From Pontibacter cellulosilyticus (lineage in GTDB: Bacteria > Bacteroidota > Bacteroidia > Cytophagales > Hymenobacteraceae), in assembly GCF_014306105.1 (NCBI RefSeq), contig NZ_JACRVF010000001.1:1318413-1382412 (forward strand): DNA of 64,000 nt, in the 5' to 3' direction. The first letter of the stretch is position 1; each line of letters opens with the position of its first letter. The notes under the pieces were generated by a model. That model saw nothing but the letters and a program-made list of their open reading frames with translations, had not been told where the DNA came from and searched no databases. Of the stretch, positions 1 through 9,501 are shown in pieces. The position numbers were made by a program, and so were the translations under genes.

Positions 1-167
1 ATTGTATTCTCCAGATTAGTCATGCGTTCTACAAGTAGATGCATAGCTTCCTGCTTCACTTTAACTTCGTTAAGTAACTGCTGCTGTATAACTTCTAAAG
101 ACTGATGAATAGCTTCGAGGTAATAAGGGTGCGGTAAGTTTTGGGGTAGGAGTAAAGGTTCGCCCAT
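1..167 (-). CDS. partial small protein of unknown function, C-terminus outside window
   Basis: An open frame on the minus strand starts with ATG at 165-167 and is still open at base 1, giving about 55 residues. The visible part begins MGEPLLLPQNLPHPYYLEAI and continues as a Gln/Glu/Leu-rich stretch that looks helical, possibly a coiled coil. It lies 27 bases downstream of the GT4 gene on the same strand, so it is probably the next gene of the polysaccharide operon. I do not recognise the family. The short spacing and the open frame support it as real, but too little is visible to be certain. Confidence 0.5.
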   Translation of the reverse strand, partial: MGEPLLLPQNLPHPYYLEAIHQSLEVIQQQLLNEVKVKQEAMHLLVERMTNLENT

Positions 168-194
168 AAGCAAGAATGTATTGGTACTAATAAA

Positions 195-1316
195 TTAAAC
201 TGCTGTTTGTAATGAATCGAGATCTGAAGCTGATTTCTTTGTTTGATAGATGCGCTTATAGCCTAAAAAATTCTGCAACATATCGAATTCGGACCTACAA
301 ATAGCCTGAGAATGCTGCCCCATCACATCTACCATGTCCCTGTTATTAAAATAGCTGAGAATCTTTACAATCGCTTCAGTTTTATTGGTAAAGATATCCC
401 CATTGAGACCTTTTTTTACTACGTCTTTATTCCCCACACACTCACTTAGAAGTACGGGTTTATGCATAGCTAAGGCTTCCAGAACACCAAAAGACAAGCC
501 TTCAAAAACAGATGTGGAAAGGTAAACATCGGCTTGTGTAACAAGTCGTTTTATTTCTTCTGAAGACACCCATCCTGTTATTTCAATATTACTGGATTTT
601 AAACAGCTTCTCTCCTGCCCTTCCCCTGCCCAAATAAATCTAAACTGCTTAAACTCTTCGAAATAAGAGGCTATCTCATTGAAAAGAGCAGGATTCTTTT
701 GGTTCTCAATTCTGCCAGTTGTAATTACCGTGAAAGTTTCCTGGGTTTTTTTAAAACTTGTAGTTGTAAAACTATTTAATGAGATGCCATTATTCACGTA
801 AACAGATTTTACCCCTAACTTTCCGTATACCTTCTGTTCAGAAGCGGAGCAGCACACCACTTCGCCCCCTATCCTGTGGCCAAACTTTTCGATTTGCTGG
901 TAAAAGAAATTTGTGATTGAGCTGCCTCCAGATAAAAAGGGTGCTCCGTTTGGTGTGTATATAAACTTTTCGATACCAGCCATACGGCAGGCTATACGTC
1001 CCAGTAATCCGCTTTTGGAGGAATGGAGATGAACGGCATCAACTAAATTTTTGAGCCTTAATCTTCTGAGTATCTTGTACAACTCAGAAAGCGCCATAAA
1101 ATCTTTAAGGGGATTGATAGAGCGCTGAGCAGACCTCCAGCGTATGAAACGAACGTTTTTCTTCGGAAATGATTTTTTTACCGCCTCAGCTGAAATCTCA
1201 TTTTTTCTTTCACCGTGAACTACAATATGTAACTCATCAGGCATTGATTCCGTAAGTGAGCGTACAAATACAGAAACCCCGGCAGCAAAAGGTTCAACTA
1301 CGTGGACAATAATCAT
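195..1316 (-). CDS. GT4-family glycosyltransferase
   Basis: This 373-residue protein has the two-domain GT-B layout of glycosyltransferase family 4. The N-terminal acceptor domain starts with IIVHVVEPFAAGVSVF, a Gly-containing loop typical of these enzymes. The C-terminal nucleotide-sugar domain shows TGRIENQKNP around residue 200 and an EGLSFGVLEALA segment, which corresponds to the E-x7-E motif that binds the sugar-nucleotide ribose and phosphates. No signal peptide or membrane helix is seen, so it acts at the cytoplasmic face, probably adding a sugar to a lipid-linked surface polysaccharide precursor. Donor and acceptor cannot be told. It follows the GT2 gene 150 bases downstream on the same strand. 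The DNA here is visibly richer in A/T than the central part of the window, as is common for polysaccharide loci. Confidence 0.85.
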   Translation of the reverse strand: MIIVHVVEPFAAGVSVFVRSLTESMPDELHIVVHGERKNEISAEAVKKSFPKKNVRFIRWRSAQRSINPLKDFMALSELYKILRRLRLKNLVDAVHLHSSKSGLLGRIACRMAGIEKFIYTPNGAPFLSGGSSITNFFYQQIEKFGHRIGGEVVCCSASEQKVYGKLGVKSVYVNNGISLNSFTTTSFKKTQETFTVITTGRIENQKNPALFNEIASYFEEFKQFRFIWAGEGQERSCLKSSNIEITGWVSSEEIKRLVTQADVYLSTSVFEGLSFGVLEALAMHKPVLLSECVGNKDVVKKGLNGDIFTNKTEAIVKILSYFNNRDMVDVMGQHSQAICRSEFDMLQNFLGYKRIYQTKKSASDLDSLQTAV

Positions 1317-1466
1317 AAGTTTGTTCGTTCAGAGCGATCTAAAAGGGTGCTTTGTGCCTATTCTGTACCGCATCGCAAAACTAATACATTCTTATTAAGA
1401 AATAACACTTACCTAATCTTTTTTTTGCAAGAAGTACACACACTCAGGTGTTTATAAACCAACAGT

Positions 1467-2282
1467 CTACAATCTCTGCTTTATCTTTAAAACTAAAGGA
1501 TAAGGTGTTAAGAGCAATAGCCTTAGCTTGATTATACCTAACATCTTCAATGCTATATTTTCAGCAAATTTTTTTACGACTTTTATTCGTGCTTTAAGCT
1601 GTGATTGCCGCTGAGAAATAGAGATCCCTAGCGCATTTACTTCACATGTTGTCAGCAGTTCGTCTAGTATGGCTCCCTGTGATACTCTTAACATTGTCCA
1701 GAAAAAGGCATAATCTTCTACGTACTCATAATCCTCCGGATACATACCTGTTTCCTCTATCAGGCAGCTTCTGAAAATGACTGTCGGATGTATAAATACA
1801 TTTCGCAGGTGCATCTCCTGCATGATCTGACTATGGACAACAGGGGTAATATAGTTATATTTTATTCTGCCATCAGGAGACTCAAACCTGCACCAGCTCC
1901 CAAGTAAACCTACAACAGGATTATTATCCAAAAAGCTTATTTGTTTATAAAAGCGATCATACCTACATGTATCTCCACAATCTAAACGAGCTATATACTT
2001 TACTTTAAGATTATTTTGAATCCAGCTAAGACCTATGTTGAGTGCCTTTGTGATACCCCCGTTGACATGACAATTTATTATATGAAAGGGTACGGGATGC
2101 CCTGCCCGTTTTGAAACATCAGCTTTGTTCAGGGCTATGCTACTGCCGTCATCAACAACCAGTACTAAGAACTTACCAGAACTATACTTAATGGTGTTTA
2201 AAGATTTAACTAAACCTTCTAAATTGTTATAGTAAGGTATAAGTACACAAACATCAAGTACCTCCTGTGTTATATTCTCCAT
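1467..2282 (-). CDS. GT2-family glycosyltransferase
   Basis: A 271-residue GT-A fold glycosyltransferase of family 2. Diagnostic parts are CVLIPYYNN near residue 12, the VVDDGSS loop near residue 42 that contacts the nucleotide, and RLDCGD near residue 100, which is the metal-binding DxD-type motif followed by substrate recognition residues. The protein ends with a basic stretch and has no clear membrane segment. It probably transfers a sugar from a nucleotide donor during synthesis of capsule, exopolysaccharide or O-antigen, together with the GT4 gene downstream. The ATG at 2280-2282 is the natural start because the conserved core begins within 15 residues of it. The acceptor sugar cannot be inferred. 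Confidence 0.85.
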   Translation of the reverse strand: MENITQEVLDVCVLIPYYNNLEGLVKSLNTIKYSSGKFLVLVVDDGSSIALNKADVSKRAGHPVPFHIINCHVNGGITKALNIGLSWIQNNLKVKYIARLDCGDTCRYDRFYKQISFLDNNPVVGLLGSWCRFESPDGRIKYNYITPVVHSQIMQEMHLRNVFIHPTVIFRSCLIEETGMYPEDYEYVEDYAFFWTMLRVSQGAILDELLTTCEVNALGISISQRQSQLKARIKVVKKFAENIALKMLGIIKLRLLLLTPYPLVLKIKQRL

Positions 2283-2404
2283 TATTGTACGTAGCTCAAA
2301 TGCTTTGCAAACGTAAAGCTATCAATTTTAATAGACTAATGTAGTTGTGAGCATGCTCACTGCCTAAGCGGATAAAATACTCTAAGGCAGTGGACAAATA
2401 AAAA

Positions 2405-5400
2405 TTACTGCTGCTTACTCTTCTCCATCGCATCATACACCACCTGTAGCACATTGGTCCGGGTGTTAAGCTTACTTAGTTTGGGGTTGTCGCGACTTGG
2501 GTTTACACGGTTCGATAGGAACACATACACCAGGTTGTTAACCGGATCTATCCAGGTATAAGTGCCAGTGAAGCCGGAGTGGCCAAAACTTTCTTTTGGT
2601 GCCGATGGTGCGGCATTGCTGTTCTGTTCTCCTGGTTTGGCTGGTCTGTCGAAACCGAGGGCGCGGTAGTTGCCCTGGTCGCAGAACTGGCACTTGCTGA
2701 ACTCTTCCACTACATCGTCGGCAATGTAGCGGCGGTAGCCATACTCGCCATCGTTAAGGTACATTTGCATGAGCTTTGCTACATCGTTGGCGTTGCCGAA
2801 TAAACCAGCATGGCCGCTTACGCCCCCCAGCATGGCTGCGCCTTCGTCGTTTACAGTTCCGTGCATCAGACTCTTCCTGAAATGCGGATCAAACTCTGTT
2901 GGCACAATGCGCGACAGTGGATAGTGCAGGTATGGGTTAAATGTTAGCGTAGTAGCGCCAAGTGGCTCATAGAAATTCTCGTCCAGGTATTTCTGGAAAT
3001 CCTCATTGGTGATGTTCTGGATCACAAGCGGTGCAAGTATAAACGACAGGTCGCTGTACACGTAACCCGGCTTCTCGTTTAACGGTTTTTCAAGTATGGC
3101 CTTGTAGATCTTCTTGTGGTACTTGCGGTGCATGTACAGGTTATCCGCTACCTTGATCGGGAATCGCTTCGAAGGTTCATCTTTAAAAGTGCGCCACTTA
3201 AATTTGCCACTCTTCTTTACAGTTTCTTTCCAAAAAGGTATCCAGGCAAACAGGCGGGCCTGATGCGTTAAGATGTCTCTATACTTCAGGTTCTGCAGGT
3301 CAGTACCCTGTACCATTGGTAAATAGGAACCAAGTTTATTATCAACATCAAACCTACCTTCACCCTTCAATTTCATAAAAGCTGCCATGGTAGTGCTGAT
3401 CTTCGTTACGGAGGCAAGGTCGTAGAGGTCGGTGTTTTTTACTTCGGTCTGGTTATCGTAGGTATGGTAGCCAAAAGATTTCTGGTAGATCACCTTGCCG
3501 TCTTTTGCCACCAATACCTGTGCTCCCGGAGTTGCTTTCTCGCGTATGGCCTCTGCCACCAGCGAATCAATACCAGCCAGGTGTTGCGACTTTATACCTA
3601 CCGCCTCGGGCATACTATAAGCCAGACGGACACCACTAGGTGTCTTCAGTCCATCCTCCAGTTTAAAAGCATTGGATACTGCAACAGGTAATTTACCCTT
3701 TGCTCCTATCCCACCGAAGACCAGCTGTGCTGCCAGGTCCTGCGTTATCGGTGTTTCCTGGTAAGCTGCAATAACGGCATCGGCTTTGTCCAGACTCTCA
3801 ATTTTAGCTAAACTGTACACGTTGCCGAACACACTTACAATCGTTGGCTTGCTGCGGATAAGGTCTTTCAGGAACAGGTTCATTTCGGCAGTGATACCGA
3901 AGTTACCGGTGCCGGAGCCAGCTTTTAGCTGCAGTTGGTGCACACCGGCTATGATCAGGTTATACTTTGACAATTGCTCTTTTAGCTGCAGTAGTTCTGT
4001 GATGGTGGCGGTAGGCTTAAGAAAGAAGGTGTCTACTTTCGTATACCTTGCCAATCCTTGCTGAAAAGCAGTTTCCTTAGCTGCGCCAATGGCAAGTGCA
4101 GCAACCTTAAGCGTATCCAGCCTATTGATCGGGAGTATACTTTGCTTGTTGCGCAGCAGCGTAAGCGAAGCCTCCGTTAACTGGCGGCTCAGGTACTGGG
4201 CGTAGGGGTTGTTCAGATCGGCAATCAGGTTCTTCAGTTCCACTGGCTTATAGTTGTCAAGCCCTACCCATTGCTTGGCGGCAAGTAGCTTACGTACCCT
4301 GAAATCAATCTCTTCCTGTGTTATCTCCTTGTTCTGAATAGCTTTCTTTATCTCTTCAATAGTAGTTTTCACATCCATCGTATTCAGCAGCACATCGTTG
4401 CCAGCCAGCAGCGCCTTTACATCCACAATGCCCGGCTCATAAAACTTAGCAACTCCCTGCATGTTCAGTGCATCTGTAAACACAAGTCCTTTATAACCCA
4501 AGTCTTTTTTAAGCAGGTCCATTACAATACGTTCAGATAAGGTAGAGGCCAGGTTGGGCGTGTTGTCCAGCACCGGTATATTCATGTGCGCCACCATCAA
4601 ACTGCCCAAGCCGTTCTTCATCAACTCGCGGAACGGGTACAGTTCTACAGAGTCCAGCCGGATGCGCGAGAAGTTGATGATGGGCAGATCAGCATGGGAG
4701 TCTACATTGGTATCGCCGTGGCCCGGGAAGTGCTTGGCATTTGCCAATACATGCTCGCTTTGCATACCCTTCATGTAGGCCAAAGCCTTGCGGGTTACAT
4801 TATACTTGTCTTCGCCAAAAGAGCGGAAGCCGATTACCGGATTATTAGCATTGTTGTTGATATCAACTACCGGGGCAAAGTTTACATGTATACCTAGTCT
4901 TTTGGACTGGCGGGCGATCTCTGCTCCCATTTCATAAATCAGCTGCTCATCCTCTATCCCCCCCAAAGCCATCTGGTACGGAAAGCGGATGGTACTGTCG
5001 AGGCGCATGGCCAGTCCCCACTCCGCATCAATCGTAACCATTAAAGGAACTTTGCTCTCGGCCTGGTAGCGGTTAGTCATTTTTGCCTGACGCACCGGGC
5101 CGCCTTGAAAAAAGATCAGGCCACCCACTTTGTAGGTCTTTATGATATTGCTGATGGAGTCAATGTGTGCCTGGTTTCGGTTGGAATACACAGGAATCAT
5201 GATCAACTGCGCGATGCGTTCCTCAGGCGTCAGGGTCTTCATTACAGAGTCTACCCACTTTGACTGAAGGCTTGCCAGGAATGCAGGATCCCTGGCAGCA
5301 TCAAAAGAGGCTACTATTTCTTTTTGAACAGTGCTTCGCCGGGTTTTGGACTTGCTGCGTTGCCCTTGCGCATAGAGCGAGCAGAAGAGCAACAAGACAG

Positions 5401-5431
5401 TGAGAGCAAGAGATATAGTATGTTTTTTCAA
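2405..5431 (-). CDS. GH3 beta-N-acetylglucosaminidase fused to a class C beta-lactamase-like serine hydrolase
   Basis: A 1008-residue exported protein with a signal peptide at residues 1-23 (ISLALTVLLLFCSLYAQG). Residues about 55-410 form a GH3 domain of NagZ type: KHFPGHGDTNVDSHADLP near residue 232 is the loop carrying the Asp-His acid/base dyad, and FTDALNMQGV carries the nucleophile Asp. A GH3 C-terminal region follows to about 600. Residues about 620-1000 are a beta-lactamase/transpeptidase-like domain with SVTK (the Ser-x-x-Lys pair, near residue 676), YSD in the Tyr-x-Asn position and HSG in the Lys-Thr-Gly position. The combination suggests removal of GlcNAc from peptidoglycan fragments plus hydrolysis of a D-amino acid peptide or ester in the periplasm. 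This fusion is known in Bacteroidota; its exact second activity is unsettled. The gene stands alone and is divergent from the M13 peptidase gene. Confidence 0.88.
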   Translation of the reverse strand: MKKHTISLALTVLLLFCSLYAQGQRSKSKTRRSTVQKEIVASFDAARDPAFLASLQSKWVDSVMKTLTPEERIAQLIMIPVYSNRNQAHIDSISNIIKTYKVGGLIFFQGGPVRQAKMTNRYQAESKVPLMVTIDAEWGLAMRLDSTIRFPYQMALGGIEDEQLIYEMGAEIARQSKRLGIHVNFAPVVDINNNANNPVIGFRSFGEDKYNVTRKALAYMKGMQSEHVLANAKHFPGHGDTNVDSHADLPIINFSRIRLDSVELYPFRELMKNGLGSLMVAHMNIPVLDNTPNLASTLSERIVMDLLKKDLGYKGLVFTDALNMQGVAKFYEPGIVDVKALLAGNDVLLNTMDVKTTIEEIKKAIQNKEITQEEIDFRVRKLLAAKQWVGLDNYKPVELKNLIADLNNPYAQYLSRQLTEASLTLLRNKQSILPINRLDTLKVAALAIGAAKETAFQQGLARYTKVDTFFLKPTATITELLQLKEQLSKYNLIIAGVHQLQLKAGSGTGNFGITAEMNLFLKDLIRSKPTIVSVFGNVYSLAKIESLDKADAVIAAYQETPITQDLAAQLVFGGIGAKGKLPVAVSNAFKLEDGLKTPSGVRLAYSMPEAVGIKSQHLAGIDSLVAEAIREKATPGAQVLVAKDGKVIYQKSFGYHTYDNQTEVKNTDLYDLASVTKISTTMAAFMKLKGEGRFDVDNKLGSYLPMVQGTDLQNLKYRDILTHQARLFAWIPFWKETVKKSGKFKWRTFKDEPSKRFPIKVADNLYMHRKYHKKIYKAILEKPLNEKPGYVYSDLSFILAPLVIQNITNEDFQKYLDENFYEPLGATTLTFNPYLHYPLSRIVPTEFDPHFRKSLMHGTVNDEGAAMLGGVSGHAGLFGNANDVAKLMQMYLNDGEYGYRRYIADDVVEEFSKCQFCDQGNYRALGFDRPAKPGEQNSNAAPSAPKESFGHSGFTGTYTWIDPVNNLVYVFLSNRVNPSRDNPKLSKLNTRTNVLQVVYDAMEKSKQQ

Positions 5432-5819
5432 AACAGCAGGAGGTTTATAGTCAGCAGTTAAGTTGTTATATAATAAGGCAAAAGTAAGCCAAAAAGTGCA
5501 ATATCATTCTTACAATGTAGCCTTGTTGTAAGGCTTAATACATTTCTCAACCACTCTTATCAGTCCTGAATTTATACTTTAATTGAACTGAGAAGTTGGT
5601 CTGATAGTTGTACAATACATAACAGAAAAATAACTTTTACGGCACAAGTTCACGAATAGAAAAAGCAGCGCACAATAACTCTTTTTTACTGTGTAAAATT
5701 TTGCTGCAATCTCACCATAATCTATTACATTTAGCCGCTTTAAACTGCTACAATAGCTACGACAGTGAATTAAAAGTATATTTATTTTATCTTAAAACTA
5801 AACCGACTACTAACCAAAA
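5432..5819. other. divergent intergenic region
   Basis: This A/T-rich 388-base gap separates the divergent GH3/beta-lactamase and M13 peptidase genes, so it should hold two promoters. One good Bacteroidota -7 box is visible on the minus strand (listed separately). On the plus strand there is only an imperfect candidate near 5778 (TATATTTA). I see no open frame, RNA gene or strong hairpin. Confidence 0.6.
5479..5486 (-). promoter_or_regulatory. candidate -7 box for the GH3/beta-lactamase gene
   Basis: Read on the minus strand the bases are TACTTTTG, a full match to the Bacteroidota -7 consensus TAnnTTTG. It lies about 48 bases upstream of the start codon at 5431. A -33 TTTG at the usual distance is not clear, so this is a moderate call. 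Confidence 0.4.
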
Positions 5820-7904
5820 ATGACAAATCTGACACCTATGAAAAGTAAGAACAACTGGAAAAACCACCTCCGGATTTTACTTTTTGGAGCAGCCATGTTT
5901 ACTGCCGCAGAGGTCTCTGCACAGTACAAACCTGAAAATGGAACGAAAAACGCCTTTATCGACAAAGCCAATATGGACCTTTCGGTAAAGCCCGGTGATG
6001 ACTTTTATACTTATGCCAGCGGTGCCTGGTTAAAAAACAACCCGGTTCCGGCAAAAGAAACCCGCTGGGGTAGCTTTAACCTGCTTCGCGATTTCAATAT
6101 TCAGGCTGTTAAAAATATCCTTAATGAAGCTGCCGCTAATCAGAATGCAGCACCAGGCACTGTAACAAAGCGTGTAGGTGACTTTTACGCTGCCGCTATG
6201 GATAGTGCTGCCATCGAGAAGCTGGGTTATCAGCCTATCAAAGCAGACCTGAAGCGCACTGGCAAGATCAAAGACGTAAATGGTTTGCTGAACGAAGCAG
6301 CTTACCTGAGAACATCAGGTGCAGGCTCTCCTATGTTCGGATTCTATGTTGGCCAAGACCGCAAGAACCCGAATAACATGGTGCCTCAGCTTAGTCAGGG
6401 CGGCACTACCCTACCTGACCGTGACTATTACCTAAAGGATGATGCTCGTAGCAAAAAGATACAGGACGCTTACAAAACATACATCTCTACACTGTTTACT
6501 TTAACGGGGGCAGACAAGGCTACTGCAGAGAAGAATGCCGAGACTATCTTTAACCTGGAGAAGAAGCTAGCCACTGCACAAATGGCTCGTGTAGAGATGC
6601 GCGACCCTTACAAAACCTACAATAAATTCTCTGTAGCTGATTTCAGCAAAACCACTCCAAACATGGATTGGAAAGCGCTGATGGCAAAGATGAAGGTGAA
6701 TGGCCAGGACACGATTCTGGTGAACAACCCTAAGTTTTTTGTGGAGCTGGATGGTATGCTGAAGAGCGTACCAACCAAAGACTGGGCTACTTATATGCAA
6801 TGGAACGTTCTGAAGTCTGCAGCGCCATACTTGAGCTCTGACTTCTCAAACGCGAACTTTGCTTACTCTCAGGCGTTAAGCGGCCAGAAAGTACAGACGC
6901 CACGTTGGCAACGCATGTCTCAGCTGACAGACGGTACTATCGGTGAATTATTAGGCCAGCTCTATGTGCAAAAGCACTTTAAGCCGGAGGCGAAAGCGCG
7001 TATGAACGAGATGATCGCCAACCTGATCAAGGCATACGAAATTCGTATCAATAACCTGGATTGGATGAGTGCTGCCACTAAAGAAAAAGCACTTGCTAAA
7101 CTACATGCTTTCCGTCCGAAAGTAGGTTATCCTGACAAGTGGGAAACGTATGATGGCTTAGAAATTTCTCGTAAGTCTTTCTTTGCAAATGTGCGCAATT
7201 CAGGTGCTTGGGGCTACAACAAAATGGTTAGCCAGCTAGGTAAGCCAGTAGACCGTGAGCGTTGGGGCATGACACCTCCGACAGTAAACGCTTACTATAG
7301 CCCAGTGATGAATGAGATCGTGTTCCCAGCAGGTATCCTGCAGTTCCCGTTCTTTGACCCGAATGCTGACGATGCGGTTAACTATGGTGGTATTGGTGCG
7401 GTAATCGGCCATGAGATCTCTCACGGTTTCGACGACTCTGGTAGCCAGTATGACAAAGACGGTACGTTGCGCAACTGGTGGCAGCCTGAAGATCTTGCCA
7501 AGTTTAAAGCGAAAGCTAAATTGCTGAAGGAGCAGTATGATGCTTATACTGTACTTGACACAGTGCACGTAAATGGTCAGCTTACGTTAGGTGAGAACAT
7601 TGGTGACCTTGGTGGTCTGGCTGGTGCCTACGAAGCCTTCAAGATGACGAAACAGGGACAGTCTAACGAGATGATCGACGGCTTTACACCTGATCAGCGT
7701 TTCTTCCTGTCTTGGGCACAGGTTTGGAGAGGTAACATTTTGCCAGAGGCCGCTGCCCAACAGATTGTAACGGATACCCACTCACCTGGCCAATTCAGAA
7801 CTTTTGGTCCGCTTGTAAACATGGATGCTTGGTATGAGGCATTTGATGTGAAGCCAGGCGATAAACTGTATAAGAAACCAGAAGACAGAATCAGAATCTG
7901 GTAA
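5820..7904 (+). CDS. M13-family (neprilysin-like) zinc metallopeptidase, secreted
   Basis: A 694-residue exported peptidase of family M13. The zinc site is VIGHEISHGFDD near residue 530 (HExxH) with the third ligand Glu in GENIGDLGG about 60 residues later. NAYYSPVMNEIVFPAG just upstream is the substrate-binding strand of the family, and the C-terminus RIRIW resembles the family's conserved ending. A hydrophobic signal segment (LLFGAAMFTAAEVSA) sits near residues 20-35. Two starts are possible: ATG at 5820, or ATG at 5838 giving MKSKNNWKN directly before the signal core. The second gives a more usual signal peptide length. It probably degrades oligopeptides in the periplasm. A terminator follows directly, so it is monocistronic. 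Confidence 0.93.
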   Translation: MTNLTPMKSKNNWKNHLRILLFGAAMFTAAEVSAQYKPENGTKNAFIDKANMDLSVKPGDDFYTYASGAWLKNNPVPAKETRWGSFNLLRDFNIQAVKNILNEAAANQNAAPGTVTKRVGDFYAAAMDSAAIEKLGYQPIKADLKRTGKIKDVNGLLNEAAYLRTSGAGSPMFGFYVGQDRKNPNNMVPQLSQGGTTLPDRDYYLKDDARSKKIQDAYKTYISTLFTLTGADKATAEKNAETIFNLEKKLATAQMARVEMRDPYKTYNKFSVADFSKTTPNMDWKALMAKMKVNGQDTILVNNPKFFVELDGMLKSVPTKDWATYMQWNVLKSAAPYLSSDFSNANFAYSQALSGQKVQTPRWQRMSQLTDGTIGELLGQLYVQKHFKPEAKARMNEMIANLIKAYEIRINNLDWMSAATKEKALAKLHAFRPKVGYPDKWETYDGLEISRKSFFANVRNSGAWGYNKMVSQLGKPVDRERWGMTPPTVNAYYSPVMNEIVFPAGILQFPFFDPNADDAVNYGGIGAVIGHEISHGFDDSGSQYDKDGTLRNWWQPEDLAKFKAKAKLLKEQYDAYTVLDTVHVNGQLTLGENIGDLGGLAGAYEAFKMTKQGQSNEMIDGFTPDQRFFLSWAQVWRGNILPEAAAQQIVTDTHSPGQFRTFGPLVNMDAWYEAFDVKPGDKLYKKPEDRIRIW

Positions 7905-7935
7905 GTATACTATAGCTGCAATCAGCTTTAGATAG

Positions 7936-7971
7936 AAAGAGGGGAATCGACTTAAGTTGATTTCCCTCTTT
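7936..7971 (+). terminator. rho-independent terminator after the M13 peptidase gene
   Basis: An 18-base arm from 7936 pairs with 7954-7971 (AAAGAGGG...CCCTCTTT) with two G:T-type mismatches, followed by CCTTTT. It lies 32 bases after the stop codon. Confidence 0.7.
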
Positions 7972-8170
7972 CCTTTTACCAACAGTCATTTGTATAAGTT
8001 GAGCAATAAGTCTCCAAGTATTGATCCGGCAAGTATAGAATTTACCACAACTATACACTACAATTGGTATTACTGATAAAATTGCTTTAGTTTAGGGTTG
8101 CGGCATTTAGTCAGAATAGACAGAACTTCTGCATACAGCTGCACCAACTAAACATAAACCTAACACCTCC

Positions 8171-9430
8171 ATGGAGCAAGTCTCTTCGCCAGCCCCACTT
8201 ATCACCAACGATGCCGTTGTTCTGGGGATTCTGGTTGTCATTCTGGCATTTGTATTTAAAACCTCGTCTAGCAAACACCCTTTCTTCAGGAAATTCTACT
8301 CTGTAGTGCCATCGGTGCTGCTTTGCTATTTGATTCCGAGTTTGCTAAACTCCTTTAACATCATCTCCGGAGAGGAGTCAGGATTGTATACTGTTGCCTC
8401 TCGTTACCTGCTTCCGGCCAGTTTGGTGCTGTTTACGCTCAGCCTCGATCTGAAAGAGATCTGGAAACTGCGCCATAAAGCTGGCCTGATGTTCATTACC
8501 GGAACTATTGGTATCATGATTGGTGGTCCGATTGCTATACTTATCGTTTCCATGTTTGCCCCGGATATTGTGGACGGCGAGGGTCCAATGGCCGTGTGGC
8601 GCGGCATGTCTACGATTGCTGGCAGCTGGATTGGCGGCGGTGCAAACCAGCTGGCGATGTTCGAGGTATTTAAACCAGACCCAAACTTATTTTCAGCCGT
8701 AATTGCTGTTGATGTGATTGTGGCCAATGTGTGGATGGCGGTGTTACTTTACGGAGCAGGGATAGGTGAACGCATAGACAGATTTTTTAAAGCCGACAGT
8801 ACTGCCGTAAACGACCTGAAAGAAAAGATAGAGCAACACCAACTTAGCATCATGAAAATTCCAGCATTGGCTGATCTGGCCATGATAGCAGGTGTCGGTC
8901 TTGGTATTACGGGAATAGCTCATTTTTTTGCCGATATCATTGCCCCTTGGATAGAACTAAATGCGCCATACCTGGACAAGTTCAGCCTTACATCAGGCTT
9001 CTTCTGGATTGTGGTTATTGCCACAACGCTGGGCGTGCTCCTGTCTTTTACAAGAGCCAGAGATCTGGAGGGAGTAGGTGCTACACGTATCGGCAGTTTG
9101 TTCCTTTACATCTTGGTGGCTACCATTGGTATGCAGATGGATATTACCGCCATTGTCAGCCAGCCTGGTTTGTTTCTTGTAGGTATTATCTGGATTGTGG
9201 TGCACATGCTGCTATTACTACTGGTAGGCAAGCTAGTAAAGGCTCCGTTCTTCTTCCTGGCTGTGGGTAGTCAGGCAAATGTGGGAGGTGCTGCTTCTGC
9301 CCCTATTGTGGCAGCGGCTTTCCATCCGGCACTGGCTCCTGTTGGAGTGCTGCTCTCTATACTTGGGTATGCAGTAGGCACTTACGGCGCTTATCTTTCT
9401 GGGCTGATGATGCAAATGATTGCCCCTTGA
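8171..9430 (+). CDS. DUF819 family integral membrane protein
   Basis: A 419-residue, very hydrophobic protein with about ten or more membrane segments spread over its whole length. The pattern matches the DUF819 (YjcL-like) family: a long first helix (VLGILVVILAFVF), LLPASLVLFTLSLDLKEIW, a Gly-rich inner segment (GTIGIMIGGPIAIL), GSWIGGGANQLAMFEVF, and a second repeat near the end with GSQANVGGAASAPIVAAAF. The paired Gly/Asn/Gln-rich motifs resemble ion-coupled transporters with an inverted repeat, but the substrate is unknown. The start lies right after a short A/C-rich stretch with no Shine-Dalgarno sequence, as is usual here. It may be transcribed with the C40 peptidase gene 71 bases downstream, which would link it to uptake of wall peptides, but that is only a guess from position. 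Confidence 0.85.
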   Translation: MEQVSSPAPLITNDAVVLGILVVILAFVFKTSSSKHPFFRKFYSVVPSVLLCYLIPSLLNSFNIISGEESGLYTVASRYLLPASLVLFTLSLDLKEIWKLRHKAGLMFITGTIGIMIGGPIAILIVSMFAPDIVDGEGPMAVWRGMSTIAGSWIGGGANQLAMFEVFKPDPNLFSAVIAVDVIVANVWMAVLLYGAGIGERIDRFFKADSTAVNDLKEKIEQHQLSIMKIPALADLAMIAGVGLGITGIAHFFADIIAPWIELNAPYLDKFSLTSGFFWIVVIATTLGVLLSFTRARDLEGVGATRIGSLFLYILVATIGMQMDITAIVSQPGLFLVGIIWIVVHMLLLLLVGKLVKAPFFFLAVGSQANVGGAASAPIVAAAFHPALAPVGVLLSILGYAVGTYGAYLSGLMMQMIAP

Positions 9431-9501
9431 TCGAATTAAATTCTGTTAAAAATAGTTATACTTCGGAATACCAGGTATAACACCTGAAACAAAACGTCAC
9501 T

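Noticed and set aside
2347..2360. Perfect 14-base palindrome as a recombination or operator site
   Set aside because: Single short palindrome without partner or flanking regulator; noted only as a border mark.
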